Shown one piece after another: positions 32,779-39,163 of a DNA stretch of 39,163 bases. The stretch lies in the NCBI GenBank assembly GCA_040880285.1, contig JBBDIT010000020.1, positions 1-39,163 on the forward strand, written 5' to 3'. Positions within the stretch are counted from its first letter, which is position 1; the number at the start of each line of letters is the position of its first letter. The position numbers were made by a program, and so were the translations under genes. The notes beneath the pieces are model-generated. The model had not been told where the DNA came from. It did no database searches and was given only the letters and a program-made list of their open reading frames with translations. This DNA comes from JANQJA01 sp040880285 (GTDB taxonomy: Bacteria > Pseudomonadota > Gammaproteobacteria > Pseudomonadales > Azotimanducaceae).

Positions 32779-34188
32779 ATGGCAGAAACTATGAGCGTGA
32801 CATCAATCGTGGACCTCCTCAGCGGCAAGGTGCCCGTCGGTGAAGCCGTTTCGGTCAACGGCTGGGTTCGCAGCAAGCGAGATTCCAGGGCGGGTATCTC
32901 CTTTATCGAAGTCAACGACGGTAGCGCATTGGCTTCAGTTCAGGCGGTCGTGCCGAATGACCTGGCTAACTACCAATCCGAGGTATTGCACATCACTACT
33001 GGTTGCGCGGTCAATATATCGGGCCTGCTGGTGCCATCAGAAGGCAAGGGGCAAACCGTAGAGATTCAGGCCAGCGAAGTTGAGGTGATCGGCTGGGTCG
33101 ATGATGCCGAGTCTTATCCGGTGGCGAAAAAACGCCACACATTCGAATACCTGCGCACCGTATCGCACCTGCGTCCGCGCACGAATACATTTGGCGCGAT
33201 AACCCGCGTCCGTACGGTACTTGCCAATGCTATACACAATTATTTCTATGAACGTGGCTTTCACTGGATTAATACACCAATCATCACCGCGAGCGATTGT
33301 GAAGGCGCTGGTGAGTTATTTCGGGTCAGCACGCTGGACTTCGCCAATTTGCCAAAGGGCGAAGCTGGCGGAGTCGACTTTGGCGAAGATTTTTTTGGTA
33401 AGGAAGCATTCCTTACGGTATCAGGCCAGCTCAACATCGAGGCTTACTGTCTGGCCATGTCAAAGGTCTATACATTCGGACCCACATTTCGCGCCGAGAA
33501 TTCGAACACTTCGCGCCACCTGGCTGAATTCTGGATGGTGGAGCCTGAAATTGCATTTGCGGACCTGTCGGACAATGCCGACCTTGCGGAGGATTTATTG
33601 ACACAGGTCTTGCAAGTCGTGCTCGATCAATGCGAAGAGGACATGGCATTTTTCCAGCAACGTATCGACAACACGGTCATGGATCGCTTGCGAACCGTCA
33701 TCGACTCCAGATTTGAACGCATGGATTATGCCGAGGCAATCGATATCTTAAGCAGCACCAGGCAGAAGTTCGAGTTCCCGGTCAAATGGGGTCTGGACCT
33801 GCAGTCGGAACACGAACGCTATTTGACCGAACAACACGTTGGCCGCCCTGTCGTATTGATGAATTATCCACGTGACATCAAAGCTTTCTACATGCGCCTT
33901 AATGATGATGAAAAGACGGTAGCCGCAATGGATGTGCTGGCACCCGGCATCGGCGAAATTATCGGCGGGAGCCAAAGGGAAGAGCGACTCGATGTGCTGG
34001 ATAGCCGCATTGAGTCGGATCAAATGAAAGAAGAACTATGGTGGTACAGAGATCTGCGTCGTTACGGTACGGTGCCTCATGCCGGTTTCGGGCTCGGGTT
34101 TGAACGCCTGCTCAACTATGTCACTGGCATGGAAAATATCCGCGATGCCATTCCGTTTCCGCGCACACCAGGCAACGCCAGCTTCTAA
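32779..34188 (+). CDS. asnS: asparaginyl-tRNA synthetase
   Basis: A 469-residue class IIb synthetase, close to the 466 of the E. coli enzyme. An N-terminal OB fold (about 15-110) with VNGWVRSKRDS and GISFIEVNDGS binds the anticodon. Class II motif 2 is FRAENSNTSRHLAEFWMVEP and motif 3 is GFGLGFERLLNYV; the C terminus IPFPRTPGNASF is diagnostic for AsnRS. It charges tRNA-Asn directly. The upstream extension of the frame overlaps the sulfurtransferase gene; ATG 32779 is taken, with 32791 as alternative. Confidence 0.97.
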   Translation: MAETMSVTSIVDLLSGKVPVGEAVSVNGWVRSKRDSRAGISFIEVNDGSALASVQAVVPNDLANYQSEVLHITTGCAVNISGLLVPSEGKGQTVEIQASEVEVIGWVDDAESYPVAKKRHTFEYLRTVSHLRPRTNTFGAITRVRTVLANAIHNYFYERGFHWINTPIITASDCEGAGELFRVSTLDFANLPKGEAGGVDFGEDFFGKEAFLTVSGQLNIEAYCLAMSKVYTFGPTFRAENSNTSRHLAEFWMVEPEIAFADLSDNADLAEDLLTQVLQVVLDQCEEDMAFFQQRIDNTVMDRLRTVIDSRFERMDYAEAIDILSSTRQKFEFPVKWGLDLQSEHERYLTEQHVGRPVVLMNYPRDIKAFYMRLNDDEKTVAAMDVLAPGIGEIIGGSQREERLDVLDSRIESDQMKEELWWYRDLRRYGTVPHAGFGLGFERLLNYVTGMENIRDAIPFPRTPGNASF

Positions 34189-34199
34189 CGGCTCGTGAC

Positions 34200-35165
34200 C
34201 TAACCGAAACAGGTCTCAAGGCCGATGTCACGTAGCCAGTTATACAACTTGTCGGATTCATCAAAGGTTAACCGGTTCAATATCTTGTTCCTGATCATTT
34301 GCCGGGATTGTTCCGGGTAGGGCCGGGTCAGGTAACTGACATCCTCACCATAGGTCTCGACATGGAACGCCTTGGCACCGGCCGCGAGCGCATCGGCGTT
34401 GCCCAGCACAAACGGGACATAAGTCGTCGTCATTTCCTGCAACACAAAACTTGCAAATGGCGTTGAACCGGGAAACGGCACTAATTCGCCATCGCCGTTC
34501 CATTTGTCCGCTTCCGACTCTGCCCAGGCCAGAACGTTCGGATAATTTCTAACAACCGCCTTCGGTGTGGGGTCCATGTTCGTGTGCGCGCGCAGCCCCC
34601 CCAACAAAATACAGTCAACCGCTGTGGGCCGGTCTCCCAGTGCAAATGCCGTTTCGGAGAGTTGGGCTTCCAGCGCTTCAAGTATCCTCTCGTACTCGGC
34701 TTCTGCCTGTTCCTGTTGGTGTTTACTGTCAGTACCGGTCGCGCGGCAGGCGCGCGGGCCCCACTCACGAATTCGCGCTGCCGCATCTGCATTACCACCA
34801 CCCATGCGGTCAGAGGCAAACCGGGCGCTCTCTTCATAATGCCATCGATAGTGCACCATGGTTCGCGCGATCCACTCATCGAAATATTCCTCGACGATAT
34901 GCACCAGTACACCCAAAAGGCCGGGCGGAAACATCGGCCTGAACGGAAATCGTGAATCAAGCAAATGCAGCAGCGGAGTCGTGTCAGCAATCATCCAGTT
35001 TTCAGGCGTGTGCAGCACTGGTATCTGGTGCGTGCCTGCCCGACTTTCGGCCTCTCGCGTTTTAGGCTTGAGCTCGAAGTCGGCACCATAAAATTTCATT
35101 GCCGCTTCCAGTTTGCGGGTGAAATAGGACAACTCACCACCGTAGATCGTATAGGATTGCACCAT
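34200..35165 (-). CDS. glutathione S-transferase-like protein with C-terminal extension
   Basis: A 321-residue protein, about 100 longer than a classic GST. The N-terminal thioredoxin-like domain (about 1-82) has GGELSYFTRKLEAAM, the cis-proline context HQIPVLHT and the ADTTPLLHLLDSRFP glutathione loop. The helical domain includes LGDRPTAVDCILLGGLRAH. A further stretch (about 240-321) is not part of the basic fold. There is no CxxC or CPxC motif; S13/Y14 would be the catalytic candidates. Reaction and partner are unknown. The start has AAGGAG. It is 47 bases downstream of the TauD gene on the same strand, so the pair may be co-transcribed. Confidence 0.83.
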   Translation of the reverse strand: MVQSYTIYGGELSYFTRKLEAAMKFYGADFELKPKTREAESRAGTHQIPVLHTPENWMIADTTPLLHLLDSRFPFRPMFPPGLLGVLVHIVEEYFDEWIARTMVHYRWHYEESARFASDRMGGGNADAAARIREWGPRACRATGTDSKHQQEQAEAEYERILEALEAQLSETAFALGDRPTAVDCILLGGLRAHTNMDPTPKAVVRNYPNVLAWAESEADKWNGDGELVPFPGSTPFASFVLQEMTTTYVPFVLGNADALAAGAKAFHVETYGEDVSYLTRPYPEQSRQMIRNKILNRLTFDESDKLYNWLRDIGLETCFG

Positions 35166-35212
35166 CGACTGACTCCTTACTGGTTACTTCTCACCTTAAA
35201 ATTACCAGGATG

Positions 35213-35998
35213 CTATTGCGGAACTGGTCCTGCAACTTGTACCCGGTGAATGACTCTGGGATCATCGCCGTGATCGTGCACCGCATAGTGCAACAGGCAG
35301 CGATTGTCCCACATTACCAGATCACCTGGGGCCCATCTGTGCCGGCCCTGAAATTCCGGACGCACACTGTGCTCATACAAAGTCTCAAGCAGTCCGCGGC
35401 TTTCCGATTTCGTCCAGCCGACAAATTTCTCGGTGAAAGCACGACAGACATAAAGGGCCTTGTTGCCCGTCTCGTCATGGATTCGCACCACCGGGTGTTC
35501 GGCCCTGGGCGCTTCATTGGCATCCTCGTTGTAGATCGCGGCCAATCCAGTGCCACTATGTTGAGCCCTTAGCCCCTCCAGTGTCGATCGTAATCCGCCG
35601 GACAGCTCCTGGTAGGCAAGCACTTGATTGGAAAAAGCGGTATCACCACCAATCTCCGGTGTTTCATGGGCATACAACATCGTCAACTTCGGCGGTGCCT
35701 GGTTATAGGTCATGTCCGAGTGCCAATGCTGATTGACATCTTTTCTCTTACCGAAATTCCTGAGTTCAATGACATCCGGACAGGATTTCATCCCGGCATA
35801 AGGATGACGAACCAGCGGGCCCCATCGCGACGCAAATGCCATCTGGTCCTCCGGTGTCAATGTCTGGCCCGGGAATACCAAAACATGATATTCAAGGAAC
35901 AGGTCATTGATTTGACTCCACCCGGAGTCATCCACCTGGCGCACGTCGATGTCGATGACACGTGCCCCGAGCGGCGCTGAAATCTTTTCTATTTGCAT
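35213..35998 (-). CDS. TauD/TfdA family Fe(II)/2-oxoglutarate dioxygenase
   Basis: A 261-residue dioxygenase, normal length for the family. The iron ligands are H93 and D95 in HWHSDMTY and H237 in NRCLLHYAV; R252 in IHRVQVAG would hold 2-oxoglutarate. The family hydroxylates and so cleaves sulfonates, aryloxy acids, or other small organic acids; substrate is not readable. The frame extends to 36025, but ATG 35998 is chosen for its GGGGGAG site and the conserved start. It is first in a minus-strand pair with the GST-like gene and divergent from the GMC oxidoreductase. Confidence 0.92.
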   Translation of the reverse strand: MQIEKISAPLGARVIDIDVRQVDDSGWSQINDLFLEYHVLVFPGQTLTPEDQMAFASRWGPLVRHPYAGMKSCPDVIELRNFGKRKDVNQHWHSDMTYNQAPPKLTMLYAHETPEIGGDTAFSNQVLAYQELSGGLRSTLEGLRAQHSGTGLAAIYNEDANEAPRAEHPVVRIHDETGNKALYVCRAFTEKFVGWTKSESRGLLETLYEHSVRPEFQGRHRWAPGDLVMWDNRCLLHYAVHDHGDDPRVIHRVQVAGPVPQ

Positions 35999-36040
35999 GG
36001 TGGACTCCCCCTCTTTGCCTGGCACTTATTATGGTATCAC

Positions 36041-36068
36041 TTTACGGGTTTAGACTTGGGCATAGAAT
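36041..36068 (+). promoter_or_regulatory. possible sigma-70 promoter for the GMC oxidoreductase gene
   Basis: TTTACG (36041-36046), 16 bases, then TAGAAT (36063-36068), in the 120-base gap between divergent genes; the start would be near 36075. Direct repeats AGACTTGG (36052-36059) and AGTCTTGG (36075-36082) flank the -10. Confidence 0.35.
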
Positions 36069-36118
36069 TAATCTAGTCTTGGTCGATTCGACCCCTCACG
36101 CAAGGACCGGTTATTGTC

Positions 36119-37648
36119 ATGTATGACGTCATCATTGTTGGTGCCGGCAGCGCTGGCTGCGTTATAGCCAATCGCGTTACAGAAGATCCCAACAGATCAG
36201 TTTTGCTGGTGGAAGCCGGTCCCGATTACCCCAATATTCGTGAGACACCGTTTGACCTGGTCAACAGTCACAATAATTCCTACACGGACCATGACTGGGG
36301 GTTCAAGTACTCGCCTGTGCGTGGTCGCGAGGTAAATTTCCCGCGTGGCCGCGTCATTGGCGGATCAAGTGCCGTCAATACAACGATCGCATTAAGGGGG
36401 GTACCGGAAGATTACGATGAGTGGGCGGACCTGGGTAATAGCGAGTGGGCATGGCACAAGGTATTACCGGCATTCAATCGACTGGAGCGGGACCTGGATT
36501 ATGGCGAAGCGCCATTTCATGGCGATGCCGGCCCTATAACGATTCGACGACATCCCGAAGACGAGCTTTTGCCCCAACACCAGGCGTTCCTCGAGTCAGC
36601 GCGGGTGCTGGGGTACCCGGATTGTCCTGACCAGAATGACCCGGATGGAACCGGAGCCGGACCCCAGCCCATGAATAAACTCGGCCGGCTCCGCATTTCC
36701 TGCGCCATTGGTTATCTTGCCCCGGCGCGCATTCGACCGAACCTGACCATCCGACCAGACACCTTCGTTCGTCGGCTATTGCTTGAAGGCAACCGCTGCC
36801 TCGGCGTCGAAGTGGAAAACGAGACAGGTGAAACCATCCAGCTCAGGGCAACAACCACGGTGCTGTGCGCTGGTGCACTGATGTCACCCGCCATTATGAT
36901 GCATTCGGGTCTCGGGCCGCGCACCTCACTCGAAGCCCTGGGGATTCCCGTGGTGCAGGATATCAGCGGCGTCGGCCAGAATCTCTGCGACCACCCGGCC
37001 CTCTCCGTCGCCGCAAGGGTCAAGGACGGTGCGATCATCGATTTCGACCAGCCAATTATCCAGACAATACTGCGTTATACCGCCGCAGGTTCCAATAAAC
37101 GAAATGACCTGCAGATTGAGCAGATCAGTTTTGCCGGGCGCCGGGATGATAAAAACACCTTTGCCATCGCTGCTGTCCTCGAATACCAATATGGGCGAGG
37201 CGAATTGCGCCTGCGATCTGCAGACCCATCCGAGCCACCTGTTATCGACAATCGATTTTGTGAGGATGAGCGGGATGCCGCGCGTCTGGCCAGCTGTTTC
37301 AAGGACGCCCTGGCGTTCACGCAAAGTGGGCCGCTAGCCGACATGATCGATGCGGTCCTCTTTCCCGACCTTACCCGTAATCTCGACGATGACGCCATCA
37401 AAGACCTGTGTCGCAAACTCGCCGGTAGCGGCTACCATCCTTCCGGTACCGTGAAAATGGGACCCGTCACCGACAGCACAGCAGTCGTGGATCAGTTCGG
37501 CTGTTGCCATCAGGTAGATCACCTGGTGGTGGCGGATGCCTCAATCATGCCCTTTGTGCCGCGCGCCAATACCAACCTCACCAGCATCATGATTGGCGAG
37601 ATGGTCGGTGAATGGATACGATTGCAACCAGGGCGCTACGGCCTTTAA
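36119..37648 (+). CDS. GMC family FAD-dependent oxidoreductase
   Basis: A 509-residue glucose-methanol-choline oxidoreductase. The ADP-binding loop is VGAGSAGCVIANR (7-19), with VEAGP (31-35) for the ribose and the GMC signature GRVIGGSSAVN (77-87). The catalytic pair is H440 in GYHPSGTVKMG and N484 in PRANTNLTS. It oxidises an alcohol to an aldehyde or ketone; choline, PEG and alkanol dehydrogenases share this layout and the substrate is open. There is no signal peptide. It precedes the D-aminoacylase-type gene by 15 bases, so the two are an operon. An alcohol dehydrogenase next to an amide hydrolase suggests peripheral catabolism (inference). Confidence 0.92.
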   Translation: MYDVIIVGAGSAGCVIANRVTEDPNRSVLLVEAGPDYPNIRETPFDLVNSHNNSYTDHDWGFKYSPVRGREVNFPRGRVIGGSSAVNTTIALRGVPEDYDEWADLGNSEWAWHKVLPAFNRLERDLDYGEAPFHGDAGPITIRRHPEDELLPQHQAFLESARVLGYPDCPDQNDPDGTGAGPQPMNKLGRLRISCAIGYLAPARIRPNLTIRPDTFVRRLLLEGNRCLGVEVENETGETIQLRATTTVLCAGALMSPAIMMHSGLGPRTSLEALGIPVVQDISGVGQNLCDHPALSVAARVKDGAIIDFDQPIIQTILRYTAAGSNKRNDLQIEQISFAGRRDDKNTFAIAAVLEYQYGRGELRLRSADPSEPPVIDNRFCEDERDAARLASCFKDALAFTQSGPLADMIDAVLFPDLTRNLDDDAIKDLCRKLAGSGYHPSGTVKMGPVTDSTAVVDQFGCCHQVDHLVVADASIMPFVPRANTNLTSIMIGEMVGEWIRLQPGRYGL

Positions 37649-37663
37649 TGCCAGGAGAAACCG

Positions 37664-39151
37664 ATGACTGACATCGCTATTCGTAACGTAAAAATTCTTG
37701 ATGGCACCGGTGCACCGGCATTTGAAGGTGACATCGGCATCGATGGCGATCGTATCAGCGCCGTCGGCGATGTGCCGGGTGCCAGCACCGAAATCGACGG
37801 CAAGGGTGCACACCTTGCCCCCGGGTTTATCGACACGCACTCACACGATGACGGCGCCTTTTTTCGCCATCCGGGCATGGCATTCAAGTTATCCCAGGGT
37901 GTCACCAGTGTCGTTGCCGGAAACTGTGGCTTTAGTGCTATCCCAGCCGACCCCGCTATTGATCCGTCAAGAGCCAGCGGTGGCATACTGGCGGGACTTG
38001 AAAGTGACTTTACCGACCTGAACGGCTACTTTGAGGCAGTGTTACAGAAAAAACCGGCAATCAACAACATGATGCTGGTCGGACACAACACGGTACGTAC
38101 CCTGGCCATGGGGACTGAAAAACGTGCCCCCACCCGCGATGAACTCATGAAGATGAAAGCGGCCGTCGAGCAGGCCATGGAGCAAGGTGCTTGTGGCTTT
38201 TCAACCGGCCTCATTTACCGGCCAGGTCGCTGGAGTGAGACAGACGAAGTCATCGAACTGGCAAAGGCAGCACAACCATTCGATGCGCTCTACACCACCC
38301 ATATGCGAAATGAAGGTGACTTCTTGCTGGAAGCAATTGAAGAGACATTGACCATCGGAAGAGAAAGTGACGTGCATGTGCATATTTCACATCACAAATC
38401 TGCTGGCAAACCGAATTGGGGCAAGGTCAAGGAATCCTTGAAACGAGTCGATGTCGCGCTTGCCGCGGGACAACGAGTCACGCTGGATGTTTATCCCTAT
38501 ACGGCCGGTAGCGGACGCATGATTGAATATTTCAATCTCGACAATGTCAGCCGTGATCTCGCCGAGGTTATCCGCATCGCCAGTTGCCCGGCCTTCCGGG
38601 AGTACGAGGGCAAGATGGTGGTAGACATTGCAGCCGCCGAGCACCTGGACGTCACCGAAGTTGTGAAAAAAATCCTTACAGCGCCCAAAGGCGATCGCAC
38701 CATCTGTATCCAGTTCATCATTGATGAAGCGGACGTTGAAACGAACCTGGCCTACCGGGATATGATGGTGGGCAGTGACGGCATCCCCGATTTGAACGGC
38801 AAACCCCACCCACGCCTGTTTGGTACCTTTCCGAGAGTGCTGGGCCACTATGTCCGCGAACGCGGCATTCTGTCATTGCCTGAAGCGGTACGGCGTATGA
38901 CTTCCCTGTCTGCCAATACCTTCGGAATGATCCAGCGTGGGCAGGTCAAGAGCGGATTTTTCGCGGATCTCGTGTTGTTCGATCCGGCCACTATTATCGA
39001 CACGGCAACCTACGATGATCCCAAACAGGAAGCGACCGGTATCAATCTGGTCCTGGTGAACGGCGAGATCGCTTTCAATCAGGGTACGCATAGGCAATGT
39101 GGTTCAGGCAAAATGTTGCGCTACAGACGCAGCGCGTTCGGGGAAGACTAG
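37664..39151 (+). CDS. N-acyl-D-amino-acid deacylase-like amidohydrolase
   Basis: A 495-residue metal-dependent amidohydrolase of the D-aminoacylase group. The metal site opens with H59 and H61 in GFIDTHSHDD; C88 in VAGNCGF matches the metal-bridging Cys of D-aminoacylases. H212 (TTHMRNEG) and H242 (HISHHK) follow, then the catalytic Asp in VGSDG and the HPRLFGTFPRVLG stretch, all typical. It hydrolyses N-acyl-D-amino acids, though relatives act on dihydropyrimidine-like or other amides. There is no signal peptide. It is 15 bases after the GMC gene. The stop is twelve bases from the window end, so further genes of the unit may lie beyond. Confidence 0.92.
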   Translation: MTDIAIRNVKILDGTGAPAFEGDIGIDGDRISAVGDVPGASTEIDGKGAHLAPGFIDTHSHDDGAFFRHPGMAFKLSQGVTSVVAGNCGFSAIPADPAIDPSRASGGILAGLESDFTDLNGYFEAVLQKKPAINNMMLVGHNTVRTLAMGTEKRAPTRDELMKMKAAVEQAMEQGACGFSTGLIYRPGRWSETDEVIELAKAAQPFDALYTTHMRNEGDFLLEAIEETLTIGRESDVHVHISHHKSAGKPNWGKVKESLKRVDVALAAGQRVTLDVYPYTAGSGRMIEYFNLDNVSRDLAEVIRIASCPAFREYEGKMVVDIAAAEHLDVTEVVKKILTAPKGDRTICIQFIIDEADVETNLAYRDMMVGSDGIPDLNGKPHPRLFGTFPRVLGHYVRERGILSLPEAVRRMTSLSANTFGMIQRGQVKSGFFADLVLFDPATIIDTATYDDPKQEATGINLVLVNGEIAFNQGTHRQCGSGKMLRYRRSAFGED

Positions 39152-39163
39152 GAAACCTCTGAA

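Noticed and set aside
1..39163. Mobile elements, prophage, CRISPR, toxin-antitoxin or defence genes.
   Set aside because: No transposase, integrase, repeat-spacer pattern or recognisable defence family in any frame; gene content is housekeeping or metabolic.

Overview
The window looks like an ordinary chromosomal segment of a gammaproteobacterium. ZipA and RdgC are largely confined to gamma/betaproteobacteria, an Smc protein is present where enterobacteria use MukB, and smc-zipA-ligA lie in the order common in non-enteric Gammaproteobacteria. Genus cannot be told from this. I see no rRNA, tRNA, CRISPR array, insertion sequence, integrase or prophage gene. Every recognised gene inside the window is full length, and coding density is high. 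No stretch longer than 300 bases lacks a gene; the longest gaps are 1-239, 3562-3790 and 11873-12106.

Layout. 0-3.6 kb: a possible gene end at the window edge, a thiolase with a strong intrinsic terminator, and a convergent acyl-CoA dehydrogenase / alpha-beta hydrolase pair (acyl-CoA metabolism). 3.8-5.7 kb: a double-CDGSH iron-sulfur protein and a DUF349 protein. 5.7-8.8 kb, minus strand: an envelope module made of a glycine-zipper protein, a PepSY protein, an OmpR/PhoP-type response regulator and a PhoQ-like sensor kinase. It is headed by an 11-bp-phased direct repeat that could be the regulator's own binding site. 8.8-11.9 kb: a D-glycerate 3-kinase-like enzyme and the FeS helicase DinG. 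12.1 kb: HtpX, diverging from dinG, with a good match to a sigma-32 heat-shock promoter. 13.0-22.2 kb, minus strand: smc, zipA, ligA, a lytic-transglycosylase-like lipoprotein, a PlsC-like acyltransferase and an MFS transporter (chromosome, division and envelope genes).

22.3-29.5 kb: a DUF938 methyltransferase, a class C beta-lactamase-type serine hydrolase, a gamma-glutamyltransferase-type enzyme without a visible signal peptide, a beta-carbonic anhydrase, an Atm1-type ABC exporter and RdgC. 29.5-34.2 kb: a metallo-beta-lactamase-fold hydrolase, a membrane-anchored FMN/FeS glutamate-synthase-like protein, a two-domain rhodanese and AsnRS. 34.2-39.2 kb: a more accessory-looking metabolic block with a GST-like protein, a TauD/TfdA dioxygenase, a GMC flavoenzyme and a D-aminoacylase-type amidohydrolase.

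Most of the window is known housekeeping biology. The best candidates for something less described are the PepSY/glycine-zipper/two-component module with its TTCAGC repeat, the heat-shock promoter of htpX, the PAGTR variant acyltransferase, and the catabolic block at the right end. All functional calls rest on reading motifs and family resemblance by eye; no database search was run.
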